Of a DNA stretch of 64,000 nt, positions 42,128 through 52,228 are shown piece by piece. The notes beneath the pieces were generated by a model. It saw only the letters and a list, made by a program, of their open reading frames with translations. It searched no databases and was not told the origin of the DNA. Origin of the DNA: M0108 sp937862735 (GTDB lineage: Bacteria; Pseudomonadota; Gammaproteobacteria; Chromatiales; Chromatiaceae); contig CALMDH010000106.1 of NCBI GenBank assembly GCA_937862735.1, forward strand, positions 21,219 through 85,218. Reading direction: 5' to 3'. A program made the translations under genes and the position numbers. Position 1 is the stretch's first letter. Each line of letters starts with the position of its first letter.

Positions 42128-45100
42128 ATGATCGCCTCCCCGCTACCCCCGACCCCTGAACCACCTCATCCCCCGGGCGCTCCCTCACCCGATCACGGCC
42201 CCGATCCCCACCCCGATCTCAAGCTTGATCGCCCGCCTGATCGCCGGAGGGAGAGCAGATTTCGCCTCCTGTTTGATCAGGCCCCGATCGGTATTCTCCT
42301 GGTCAGTCCCGCTACGGGGCTCATCCTCAGGGCCAACCCCTGCTTTGCCACCATCGTGGGCCGCTCCCTCGCCGAACTGGAGGGGCGCGACTGGATGAGC
42401 ATCACCCACCCCGAGGATCTCGCGGCCAACCTGCTGGGTGCCGCTCGGCTCAGTGCCGGCGAGATTGACGTTTATAAAGCGGAGAAACGTTACCTTCGTC
42501 CCGATGGCACGGCCGTCTGGGTCAAGATGACCAGTTCCATGATGGCGGGCGAAGGTGATGAGCCCACTCACTATCTCACGCTGATCGAGGACATCACCGA
42601 ACAAAAACAGGCGGAACGCCAGGTCCAGGAGCTCACCGCCAGCCTGGAACAGCGCGTCAGGGAGCGCACGGTCGCCCTGGAAGCGGAGATCGCCAGGCAC
42701 CGGCGGACTGAGGAGGACTTACTGGCCATCAAGGGGAATCTCGAAGCCATCCTCGCCAGCGTAAACGACGCCCTCTTCATCGCCGATACCCGGGGAAACT
42801 TTGCGTTCTACAACGAGGCCGCGGCCCACTTTCATCGCTTCCCCAGCCGGTCGGCAGTGAGCCAATATCTGCGGGATTATCCCGCCCTGATAGAAATCTT
42901 CACCCTGGACGGCACGCGCCTGTCCGTGGATCAGTGGCCCGTTTCCAGGGCACTTCGGGGCCAGGGGGCCACTTGTCAGGAATACCGTCTGCGGCGCACG
43001 GATACCGGCGAGGAATGGATCGGCAGTTACAGTTACGCACCCGTCCATGACGACCGGGGCCTGATCACCGGCGCGGTCGTCGTGGCGCGCGACATCTCCC
43101 GGAAGCGGGAGGCGGAGGCTCAACTCCGGGCCAGCGAACAACGCCTGCGGGAACTCAGCGCCGAACTGGAACAGCGGGTGCTGGCGCGCACCGCGGAATT
43201 GCAGGCCGCCATCACGGCCCTGCGGGAGAGCGAGCAAAGCCTCAAGTTCGTCCTGGAAGGTGCCCGGCTGGGCACCTGGGACTGGGACCTGGTCTCCGGC
43301 CGGATCCAACGCAACGAGTACTGGGCGGAAATGCTCGGCTATCGGCTAACCGATATCGATGAGGGGACCGAGGAGACCTGCCGCCGCCTGATGCACCCGG
43401 AAGACCTGGATTCCGCCGGTCGCTCGCTGCGCGAGCATCTGGCTGGACAGATCCCTGTTCTGGAAATCGAATTTCGCCTGCGTGCCGCGGACGGCGGTTA
43501 CCGCTGGATCCTGAACCGCGGCCGGGTGGTCAACCGCGATGAACAGGGACGGCCCTTGCGGATCTCGGGGACCCACGAGGACATTAGCTGGCGCAAGGAG
43601 ACGGAGGAACGTCTGCGCCTCAGCGAGGAGCGGCATCGCCTGATCGCCGAGAATGCCTCCGACGTCATCTGGACGATGGATCTGACCGGCAGATTCACCT
43701 ATGTCAGCCCGTCCGTGGAGAAACTTCGGGGCTACACCCCGGCTGAGGTCCTGTCACAGTCCTGGGAGGCGACCTTCACCCCCGCTTCCCTTGCCCTGGT
43801 AGCGGAGCACTTTGCCTGCTTCAGCGAACAGTGCCACCACGGGACTGTGCCTGACAGCATGCGGATGGAGCTTGAACAGTGGCATAAGAACGGCTCCACC
43901 GTCTGGACCGAGGTGATGGCAAGCACCTTGAAGAGAAGGGATGGCACCTTTATCGAGATCCTTGGCATCACCCGGGACATCAGTCACCAGAAGCGCGGTG
44001 AGGCCGAAATGCGTCAGGCGCGCCTTCTCGCCGAGCAGGCCAACGCGGCCAAGACTGAGTTCCTGGCCCGCATGAGCCACGAGATCCGCACCCCGCTCTA
44101 TTCCATCCTCGGCCTGGCCCAGATGATCAACCGCGAACCCCTGAGCCATCACCAGCGCAGCATGCTGGGGCGGATTCAGGAGGCGGGGCAATCCCTGATG
44201 GGGATCATCAACGACATTCTCGATCTCGCCAAGATCGAGGCGGGTCATTTACCGATTGAAGCCCGCGCCTTCGATCTGGAGCAACTGCTCGCCAAACTCC
44301 GGGATCTGTTCACCAGCCTGGCGCAGGCCGAAGGGCTTGACCTGGAGGTTGAGAACCTCGTTCCTCCGTTGGGGATGCTGAAAGGGGACGGCTTGCGGTT
44401 GGAACAGGTCCTGACCAACCTAATCGGGAATGCCATCAAGTTCTCCGCGCGGGGCACGGTCAGGGTCCGCTGCCAAGTCCTGGCGTCCACCCCGAGGGAG
44501 ACGCGCCTGCGCTTCGTGGTCCAGGATACCGGCATTGGCATCGCCCCCGAGGCCCTTGACGACCTCTTCACGCCTTTTACCCAGGGCGAGGTGGGCAATA
44601 CCCGGCGTTTCAGGGGTTCCGGTCTGGGCCTGGCCATCTGTAAGCGCCTGGTGGAACTGATGGGGGGGCGCATTGGGGCCACCAGCGAGCTAGGCAAAGG
44701 GAGTACCTTCTGGTTCGACCTGCCCCTCGAACGTCCGGAGACGGCCGAACCCGCCTTCACCAACGGCTCGCCCCTCGGCATGGGGGCCAGCCCCCCCCTG
44801 TCGGGCCGGCGCTTCCTCGTCACCGACGACTGCGCCGAGCACCGCGACGTCATGACCCAGGCCCTCAACTTTGAAGGGGCTCAGGTGATCCAGGCCCAGG
44901 ACGGCGCCGAGGCCCTCGACTTTCTGCGGGCGCATCCCGCGGGCTGCGATCTGGTCCTGATGGACCTGCAAATGCCGGTCATGGACGGCTTTACCGCCAC
45001 CCGCAAAATCCGCGAGGAACTGGGGCTGGTCTCCCTGCCGATCATCGCCCTGACCGCTGGCGTGCTTCCCGAACAGCGGGAGGCGGCCCTGGCGGCGGGG

Positions 45101-45253
45101 GTTGACGACATCCTGACCAAGCCCATCGACCTGGACCTGATCGCGGCCAAGCTCGCCACCTGGGTCGGCGATCCCCCGGGCGGACAACCCCCTGGCGAAG
45201 CCCGGCCGATACCCGGCGTGCCAGGGAACGGCAATCCCGGCAAGGGCCTATAA
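42128..45253 (+). CDS. Hybrid sensor histidine kinase with four PAS domains
   Basis: Multidomain two-component sensor of 1041 aa with no clear transmembrane segment, so probably cytoplasmic. Four PAS/PAC units can be seen. The first is near 45-160 (FDQAPIGILLVSPATG...HYLTLIEDITEQKQAE), the second near 200-340, the third near 370-500 (GTWDWDLVSGRIQ) and the fourth near 505-630 (ASDVIWTMDLTGRFTYVSPS). HisKA follows with the phospho-His in ARMSHEIRTPL (about 651). The HATPase has NLIGNAIKFS, DTGIGI and GSGLGLAICKRLVE. The C-terminal receiver has its phospho-Asp in DLVLMDLQMPVMDG (about 943). The stop overlaps the convergent Uma2 gene by 6 bp. No partner response regulator is nearby, so targets and ligand are unknown. 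Confidence 0.9.
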   Translation: MIASPLPPTPEPPHPPGAPSPDHGPDPHPDLKLDRPPDRRRESRFRLLFDQAPIGILLVSPATGLILRANPCFATIVGRSLAELEGRDWMSITHPEDLAANLLGAARLSAGEIDVYKAEKRYLRPDGTAVWVKMTSSMMAGEGDEPTHYLTLIEDITEQKQAERQVQELTASLEQRVRERTVALEAEIARHRRTEEDLLAIKGNLEAILASVNDALFIADTRGNFAFYNEAAAHFHRFPSRSAVSQYLRDYPALIEIFTLDGTRLSVDQWPVSRALRGQGATCQEYRLRRTDTGEEWIGSYSYAPVHDDRGLITGAVVVARDISRKREAEAQLRASEQRLRELSAELEQRVLARTAELQAAITALRESEQSLKFVLEGARLGTWDWDLVSGRIQRNEYWAEMLGYRLTDIDEGTEETCRRLMHPEDLDSAGRSLREHLAGQIPVLEIEFRLRAADGGYRWILNRGRVVNRDEQGRPLRISGTHEDISWRKETEERLRLSEERHRLIAENASDVIWTMDLTGRFTYVSPSVEKLRGYTPAEVLSQSWEATFTPASLALVAEHFACFSEQCHHGTVPDSMRMELEQWHKNGSTVWTEVMASTLKRRDGTFIEILGITRDISHQKRGEAEMRQARLLAEQANAAKTEFLARMSHEIRTPLYSILGLAQMINREPLSHHQRSMLGRIQEAGQSLMGIINDILDLAKIEAGHLPIEARAFDLEQLLAKLRDLFTSLAQAEGLDLEVENLVPPLGMLKGDGLRLEQVLTNLIGNAIKFSARGTVRVRCQVLASTPRETRLRFVVQDTGIGIAPEALDDLFTPFTQGEVGNTRRFRGSGLGLAICKRLVELMGGRIGATSELGKGSTFWFDLPLERPETAEPAFTNGSPLGMGASPPLSGRRFLVTDDCAEHRDVMTQALNFEGAQVIQAQDGAEALDFLRAHPAGCDLVLMDLQMPVMDGFTATRKIREELGLVSLPIIALTAGVLPEQREAALAAGVDDILTKPIDLDLIAAKLATWVGDPPGGQPPGEARPIPGVPGNGNPGKGL

Positions 45254-45811
45254 ACCGCTGCGGTCGTAGATCTCTTCGAGCCCCAGTTCCAGCCGCACCG
45301 GGCCGCAGGACAGCGTCATCCGCTCGCCTTCGGCCAGGGTTTGCTCCAGCCAGTCAGCCCCCGCCCGGGTGCGCAGGCGGACCTGGCGGGACTCGGAGTC
45401 GATGAGCAGGTAATGGCGCAGGGTCGGGATATCCCGGTAATGGTGCCACTTCTCCCGCTCATCGATGCCGGCGGTGGAGGGCGAGAGGACCTCGACGAGG
45501 AGGCAGGGACGGCTGCGATAGAGGGGCTGGTCGTCGCCGGGCTCGCAGGCCAGCAGGACATCCGGATAATAGAAGGCCCGGTGGGCCTCGACCTTGACCT
45601 TCATGTCCGCCATGAAGACCTCGCAGGGCGTGCCACGGGTGGCGGCATCCAGTCGGGTAGCGACATTCAGCGAAATGCGGTTATGCCGCGCCGTCGCCCC
45701 GGCCATGGCATAGACCTCCCCGGCGACGTATTCCCGCTTAAAGGGGGCCTGGATCTCGCTTTCCAGATACTCCAGCTCGCCGTTCAAAACCTTCCTCATG
45801 GCCTGGCCCAT
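45248..45811 (-). CDS. Uma2-family (DUF820) endonuclease-like protein
   Basis: A 187-aa protein of the Uma2/DUF820 family, a PD-(D/E)XK-fold group that is abundant in cyanobacteria and Chromatiales; cellular role unknown. The nuclease-type residues are in YYPDVLLACEP (Asp) and CLLVEVLSPST (Glu), with AMAGATARHNRISLNVATRL at the N-terminus. It is convergent with and overlaps the kinase gene by 6 bp. The start is ATG at 45811; a second ATG four codons in is also possible. Confidence 0.85.
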   Translation of the reverse strand: MGQAMRKVLNGELEYLESEIQAPFKREYVAGEVYAMAGATARHNRISLNVATRLDAATRGTPCEVFMADMKVKVEAHRAFYYPDVLLACEPGDDQPLYRSRPCLLVEVLSPSTAGIDEREKWHHYRDIPTLRHYLLIDSESRQVRLRTRAGADWLEQTLAEGERMTLSCGPVRLELGLEEIYDRSGL

Positions 45812-46009
45812 GATGCCCTCCGACCGCGCGCGCGGCAGTAACCTAGGTCGCGACTGATCCTAGCGGTTCGTCGGGGTCCCTGGCAAGACAGGCCAGGACC
45901 GGCCATGGCCGCCAGGATATCCCCGCGATTCGCGGCTCGCTTCACGGCTTGCCCACGAGCCCCGGCCGGCCCACAATCACCCTAATCCGCAGACGAGGTC
46001 AACGCCACC

Positions 46010-47443
46010 ATGCCATGGGAAACCGTCATCGGGCTGGAGATCCACACCCAGCTCGCCACCCAGTCCAAGATTTTCTCCGGCGCCGCCACCGCCTTCGGCG
46101 CCGCACCCAACACCCAGGCCTGCGCCATCGACCTGGGCCTACCTGGGGTGCTTCCGGTCCTCAACGAGGCGGCGGTGCGGCTGGCGGTGCGCTTCGGCTC
46201 GGCCATTGACGCCGAGATCGCCGCGCGCTCGGTCTTCGCCCGCAAGAACTACTTCTACCCCGACCTGCCCAAGGGCTACCAGATCAGCCAATACGAACAG
46301 CCGGTGGTGGGGCGGGGCAAGGTGAGCATCCAGCTCGAGGACGGCAGCCGCAAGGAGATCGGCGTCACCCGCGCCCATCTGGAGGAGGACGCCGGCAAGT
46401 CCCTGCATGAGGACTTCCACGGCCTCACCGGCATCGACCTCAACCGCGCCGGCACCCCCCTGCTGGAGATCGTCTCCGAGCCGGACCTGCGCTCGCCGGA
46501 GGAGGCGGTGGCCTACGCCCGCAAGATCCACCAGATCGTGCGCTGGATCGGCATCAGCGACGGCAACATGCAGGAGGGTTCCTTCCGCATGGACGCCAAT
46601 ATCTCCATCCGCCCCCAGGGTCAGGAACAGTTCGGCACCCGCGCCGAGATCAAGAACATCAACTCCTTCCGCTTTCTGGAGCGTGCCCTGCGCTTCGAGA
46701 TCGAGCGTCAGATCGATGTCATCGAGGGCGGCGGCCAGGTGGTCCAGGAGACCCGCCTCTACGACGCCGAGCGAGACGAGACCCGCTCCATGCGCTCCAA
46801 GGAGGAGGCCAACGATTACCGCTACTTCCCCGACCCGGACCTGCTGCCCCTGGTGATCGACGCCGAGTTTCTGGCCACCGCCACCGCGGACCTGCCGGAG
46901 CTGCCCGACGCCATGCGCGAGCGCTTCCGCCGCGACCATGGCCTGTCCGACTATGACGCCAACCTGCTCACCGCCAGCCGCGCCCTGGCCGCCTACTTTG
47001 AACAGGTCGCCGCCGCCTGTGGCGACGCCAAGCTGGCCGCCAACTGGATCGGCGGTGACCTGTCCGCGGCGCTGAACAAGGATGGCCTGGAGATTGGCGA
47101 CTCGCCCATCAGCGCCACCGGGCTCGCCGGCCTCCTCGCCCGCATCCAGGACCAGACCCTGTCCGGCAAGCTTGCCAAGCAGGTCTTCGAGGCCATGTGG
47201 CGGGGCGAGGGCGACGCCGACGCCATCATCGCCGCCAAGGGCCTGCGGCAGATCACCGATACCAGCGCCATCGAGGCCCTCATCGACGACATCATCGCCG
47301 CCAACCCCGGCCAGGTGGAGCAGTACCGCGCCGGCAAGGACAAGCTGTTCGGCTTCTTCGTCGGCCAGGTGATGCGGGCAAGCAAGGGCCAGGCCAATCC
47401 TGAGCAGGTCAACGAGCTGCTCAAGGCCAAGCTGGCGGGTTAA
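46010..47443 (+). CDS. gatB: Aspartyl/glutamyl-tRNA amidotransferase subunit B
   Basis: Subunit B of the GatCAB transamidosome that converts Glu-tRNAGln or Asp-tRNAAsn. The 477-aa protein opens WETVIGLEIHTQLATQSKIFSG. It has the signature FYPDLPKGYQISQYEQPV, and the C-terminal tRNA-binding YqeY-like domain ends NPEQVNELLKAKL. Length is the family norm. gatA and gatC are not in the window upstream, since the preceding gene is Uma2 on the other strand, so the gat genes may be split or lie elsewhere. Confidence 0.96.
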   Translation: MPWETVIGLEIHTQLATQSKIFSGAATAFGAAPNTQACAIDLGLPGVLPVLNEAAVRLAVRFGSAIDAEIAARSVFARKNYFYPDLPKGYQISQYEQPVVGRGKVSIQLEDGSRKEIGVTRAHLEEDAGKSLHEDFHGLTGIDLNRAGTPLLEIVSEPDLRSPEEAVAYARKIHQIVRWIGISDGNMQEGSFRMDANISIRPQGQEQFGTRAEIKNINSFRFLERALRFEIERQIDVIEGGGQVVQETRLYDAERDETRSMRSKEEANDYRYFPDPDLLPLVIDAEFLATATADLPELPDAMRERFRRDHGLSDYDANLLTASRALAAYFEQVAAACGDAKLAANWIGGDLSAALNKDGLEIGDSPISATGLAGLLARIQDQTLSGKLAKQVFEAMWRGEGDADAIIAAKGLRQITDTSAIEALIDDIIAANPGQVEQYRAGKDKLFGFFVGQVMRASKGQANPEQVNELLKAKLAG

Positions 47444-47497
47444 ACGATAACGAGGTTTTTCCCAGAGATGGAATATCGACCGTATGGATGACCTATC

Positions 47498-47728
47498 ATG
47501 CCAACGGTCCTGAGGATTCTAGGGTATCGTTTCCACTTCTACTCGAATGAAGGGAAAGAGCCACCTCACATTCATGTTCGAGGTGAGGACGGTGAATGCA
47601 AATTCTGGTTGGCCCCAGTGGCCTTATCCAGAAACCGGGGCTTATCGGCGTCGGCCTTACGCGAGATCGAGCGTCTCGTCTATGAAAACCAGGCGTTTCT
47701 GATCGAGAAATACAATGATTATCAGTGA
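47498..47728 (+). CDS. DUF4160 protein
   Basis: A 76-aa protein of the DUF4160 family. It starts MPTVLRILGYRFHFYSNEG and has the typical EPPHIHVRGEDGECKFWL core. These small genes are almost always followed by a DUF2442 gene, as here, with a 14-bp overlap. The pair is often listed as toxin-antitoxin-like, but a toxic activity has not been established to my knowledge. Confidence 0.85.
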   Translation: MPTVLRILGYRFHFYSNEGKEPPHIHVRGEDGECKFWLAPVALSRNRGLSASALREIERLVYENQAFLIEKYNDYQ

Positions 47729-47996
47729 GATTGAAACAGAACCCGTCGCTATCAAGGTTTGGGCAAGCGGCAGAATCATTTACCTTGAGCTGACGGATGG
47801 GCGCCTCTTTGGTTTTCCTGCGGATCGCTTCAGGATCCTGAGACAGGCCACGACGGACGAACTCAAGGAGGTGAGGCTGGAGGTAAGTGGTACCGCCCTG
47901 CGTTGGGAAAACCTGGATGAAGACCTGACGGTGTCCGGTGTTGTTGCCGGTCGCTTTCAGTTGCCCTTACCAGAGTCGCCCAAAAAAGCTGCCTGA
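47715..47996 (+). CDS. DUF2442 protein
   Basis: A 93-aa DUF2442-family protein that overlaps the DUF4160 gene by 14 bp. The recognisable core is VWASGRIIYLELTDGRLFGFPADRFRIL and the ending LRWENLDEDLTVSGVVAG. Members resemble small DNA-binding or NikA-like proteins and may act as the antitoxin-like partner; function unproven. Confidence 0.85.
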   Translation: MIISEIETEPVAIKVWASGRIIYLELTDGRLFGFPADRFRILRQATTDELKEVRLEVSGTALRWENLDEDLTVSGVVAGRFQLPLPESPKKAA

Positions 47997-48082
47997 GCGC
48001 ACTGGGGCAAGCGCGGAGCCTACAACTCTGACCAGTCCAGGCAGTACCCTCAACCACCATCCACCCCCCCCCCAGCCTCGGA

Positions 48083-49291
<1,209 letters not shown>

Positions 49292-49344
49292 ACCACCGCT
49301 CGCCGCGCCTGGCACAGGGCAACCCTATCCCTGACAGCCGAGTC

Positions 49345-49374
49345 TGGCGCCGCCACCTCACTCCGGCGGCGCCA
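49345..49374. terminator. Perfect 10-bp stem between convergent rlmI and dctM (first)
   Basis: TGGCGCCGCC and GGCGGCGCCA enclose a 10-nt loop, 54 bp after the rlmI stop. There is no T-run on either strand, so a termination role is plausible but not certain. Confidence 0.5.
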
Positions 49375-49419
49375 TGCTGATCCGGTGGCCTCTATCCAGC
49401 ACCAGCCGCACGCTATTCT

Positions 49420-49450
49420 GACCCTGGCGGCAGGATGGGACGCCAGGGTC
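49420..49450. terminator. Perfect 10-bp stem between convergent rlmI and dctM (second)
   Basis: GACCCTGGCG and CGCCAGGGTC enclose an 11-nt loop, ending 18 bp from the dctM stop. Like its neighbour it lacks a T-run. Confidence 0.5.
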
Positions 49451-49468
49451 ATCAGACGCGGGTGAGGA

Positions 49469-51424
49469 TCACCGCGCCGGCGTCGCCCAATCATCCCCCG
49501 GGGCGGAAGCACCCGGCTCCGCCACGCCGGTGTCACCCGGTTGACCGCCATCTTCAGCCACCGGCTGGTCCTGGACGGCATCTTCCGCTGCCGGCCTTGC
49601 CCACCCCGAATCTCCCGCTGGGCCCTCCGCCGGCTGATCCCAACCGCCGTCGGCGGGCGTGCCCCAGCCTCCTTCGTCCGCTCGACTGGTGTCAGGCGCA
49701 CCGGGGGCGTCCTCCGCCGCCGGCTGGTCCCAACCTCCCTCGCTCGACTGGCCCCAACCACTGCCCTGCTGTTCCCAGCCGCCGCCGGTCTCGACCTCGA
49801 TCTTGATACTCTCCAGATCCACCTTTTCGGTCTTGTTCAGCCCCATGGTGACGATGCCGGGGAAGGCGATGATGGCCGCCACCATGGCGATCTGGATCAG
49901 GACGAAGGGAATGGAGCCCCGGTAGATGTCCAGGGTCTTCACGCCCTCCACCCGCCGGTGCGTGACCCGGTCGACGAAGGCCTGGGCCGGCGCCACGCTG
50001 CGCAGATAGAAGAGGGCGAAGCCGAAGGGCGGGGTCAGGAACGAGGTCTGGAGGTTCATCGCCAGCAAGACGCCGAACCAGACCAGGTCGATGCCCAGCT
50101 TGTCCGCCACCGGCGCGAGCAAGGGCACCAGGATGAAGGCGATCTCGAAGAAGTCGATGAAGAAGCCAAGCAGGAAGATGACAAAGTTGACGAAGACCAG
50201 GAAGCCGATCTGGCCACCGGGCAACTTGTCGAACAGATGTTCCACCCAGAGCTGACCATCGACGGCGGTGAAGGTGAAGCTGAAGACGGTCGAGCCGATG
50301 AGGATGAACAGCACGAAGGTGGACAGGCGCGCCGTCGCCTCCAGGGCATGCCTGAGCAGTTGCCGGTCCAGCTTGCGACGGGCCAGGGCCATGATCAGGG
50401 CACCCACCGCCCCCATGGCCCCACCCTCGGTCGGCGTCGCCACCCCGAGGAAGATGGTCCCCAGCACCAGGAAGATCAGGATCAGTGGCGGGATCAGGAC
50501 GAAGGTCACCCGCTCGGTGAGCCGTGACAAGAGCCCCAGACCCAGGACCTGGTTGATCAGGGCCCCGATGAAGGCCAACAGGGTGGCGCCGGTCAGGGTA
50601 ACGACGAGGGTCTCGTCCAGGGCCGGCTTGACGTCGCGGCCCGTCAGGGCGACGAGGATCTCGCCATAGTGCTGACCGAAGGCGACCGCGGCGACGGCGA
50701 TGATCAGGGTGAAGACCGCCAGGGACCGCAGACCCGAGCTGCCGTCGGGCTCGGCGTAGGTGCGCGCCTCGGGTGGCAGGGCCGGCACCAGGGTGGGCTT
50801 GAAAATGGCCATGAAGATGATGAAGAGGGCAAAGAGTCCCACCAGGGTGAAGGCCGGGATGAAGGCGCCCATGTAGAGGTCGCCGACGCTGCGGCCCAAC
50901 TGGTCGGCCATGACGATCAGCACCAGGGAGGGGGGGATGATCTGCGCCAGGGTGCCGGAGGCGGTGATGGCCCCGGCGGCGATCGCCGGGCTGTAACCAT
51001 ACCGCAGCATGATCGGCAGGGAGATCAGGCCCATGGAGATGACCGAGGCCGCCACCACGCCGGTGGTCGCCGCCAGCAGGGCGCCGACGAACAGCACCGC
51101 CAGGGCCACGCCACCGCGGATGGGGCCAAAGACCTGGCCGACGGTATCGAGCAGATCCTCCGCCATGCCGCTCCGTTCCAGGATCAGGCCCATGAGGGTG
51201 AAAAAGGGGATGGCCAGCAGGGTCTCGTTCTGCATGATGCCGAAGACCCGCAGCGGCAGGGCCTGGAAGAGGCTGGGCGGCAGCAGACCGATCTCCATGC
51301 CGATGAAGCCCCAGGTCAGGCCGACGGCCGCCAGGGAGAAGGCCACCGGAAAACCGGTGAGGAGAAAGAGCAGCAGGGACCCGAACATGAGTTCGGGGAT
51401 GTGAGCGGCCAGGAGCGCGGTCAT
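49469..51424 (-). CDS. dctM: TRAP transporter large permease DctM with Gly/Trp-rich tail
   Basis: Large membrane subunit of a Na+-driven TRAP transporter. The first ~545 residues contain about 12-14 hydrophobic segments and family stretches such as ETLLAIPFFTLMGLILERSGMA, GTLAQIIPPSLVLIV and FLGVATPTEGGAMGAVGAL. The remaining ~105 residues form an unusual hydrophilic tail rich in Gly, Trp, Pro and Asp, with repeated GGWDQPA, SGWGQ and GGWGTP units. Typical DctM proteins (about 430-620 aa) end soon after the last helix. The start codon overlaps the dctQ stop (ATGA). Confidence 0.9.
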   Translation of the reverse strand: MTALLAAHIPELMFGSLLLFLLTGFPVAFSLAAVGLTWGFIGMEIGLLPPSLFQALPLRVFGIMQNETLLAIPFFTLMGLILERSGMAEDLLDTVGQVFGPIRGGVALAVLFVGALLAATTGVVAASVISMGLISLPIMLRYGYSPAIAAGAITASGTLAQIIPPSLVLIVMADQLGRSVGDLYMGAFIPAFTLVGLFALFIIFMAIFKPTLVPALPPEARTYAEPDGSSGLRSLAVFTLIIAVAAVAFGQHYGEILVALTGRDVKPALDETLVVTLTGATLLAFIGALINQVLGLGLLSRLTERVTFVLIPPLILIFLVLGTIFLGVATPTEGGAMGAVGALIMALARRKLDRQLLRHALEATARLSTFVLFILIGSTVFSFTFTAVDGQLWVEHLFDKLPGGQIGFLVFVNFVIFLLGFFIDFFEIAFILVPLLAPVADKLGIDLVWFGVLLAMNLQTSFLTPPFGFALFYLRSVAPAQAFVDRVTHRRVEGVKTLDIYRGSIPFVLIQIAMVAAIIAFPGIVTMGLNKTEKVDLESIKIEVETGGGWEQQGSGWGQSSEGGWDQPAAEDAPGAPDTSRADEGGWGTPADGGWDQPAEGPAGDSGWARPAAEDAVQDQPVAEDGGQPGDTGVAEPGASAPGDDWATPAR

Positions 51425-52089
51425 TTGGTCGTCCCTCCCTGGGGCCCGGCGCCACCGGGGCCTGTGGAGATGGCGGGCGCGGTACCGGTCCCGCCTGCCG
51501 GCGCCACGGCAGCAATGGGAGGCCCTCCGACGTGGCCATGCTCGACGGCCTCCTCCTCACCGCCACCCCCGTGGAGAGGATTGGGACCGGCGCCGCTGAG
51601 GAAGGCCAGGCGCTTGATCAGTTCCGACAGAGCCTGGAGCCCCAGCAGGCCGAAACCGAGGGGCACCAGGGCATAGACCGGCCAGCGGATGAGGCCACCG
51701 TAATTCTGGGAGATCTCCCCGGAGACGTAGGCCTGCCAGACATAGGGCCAGGACAGTTTGATCATGAAGCCGCACAGGGGCAGCAAGAAGACCAGGAGGC
51801 CGACGACATCGATCCAGTTCCGCGCCCGCATGGAGAGCTTGCCGGCCAGGACGTCGATGCGGACGTGGGCATTTTCCAGCAGGACATAGCCGGCACCGAG
51901 AAGGAAGACGGCGGCGAAGAGGTACCACTGCACCTCAAGGAAGGCGTTGGAGCTGAGATTAAGGGCCTTGCGGGCCACCGCATTGCTGGCGCTGATAAGG
52001 ACGGCGGCGAAGACCAGCCAGGGGGTCAGCCGGCCCAGCAGGCCATTGGTGACATCGATGAGACGGGAAAGGCGCAGCAGGATCTTCAT
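51421..52089 (-). CDS. dctQ: TRAP transporter small permease DctQ
   Basis: Small four-helix membrane subunit, 222 aa. Hydrophobic segments are at about 22-42, 60-85, 98-120 and 145-165. The family motif VQWYLFAAVFLLGAGYVLLENAHVRIDVL is clear. A Gly/Pro/Ala-rich cytoplasmic tail of about 50 residues (HGGGGEEEAVEHGHVGG) follows, in keeping with the tail on DctM. The ATG at 52089 is chosen (MKILLRLSRLID); upstream frame extension has no support. Confidence 0.9.
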   Translation of the reverse strand: MKILLRLSRLIDVTNGLLGRLTPWLVFAAVLISASNAVARKALNLSSNAFLEVQWYLFAAVFLLGAGYVLLENAHVRIDVLAGKLSMRARNWIDVVGLLVFLLPLCGFMIKLSWPYVWQAYVSGEISQNYGGLIRWPVYALVPLGFGLLGLQALSELIKRLAFLSGAGPNPLHGGGGEEEAVEHGHVGGPPIAAVAPAGGTGTAPAISTGPGGAGPQGGTTK

Positions 52090-52228
52090 GGGATGGCCCC
52101 AGGACCGCCCGGAGGGCAAAACGCCGAGGCCAGCGTACTGGCGCTCGGCGTTCCGAAAGTCCGCGGTCGCGGCAAGGTGGACAGAACCGCCGCATCCGGG
52201 CGGGGAACCCGGGGCGGCGGGCCGGGGA

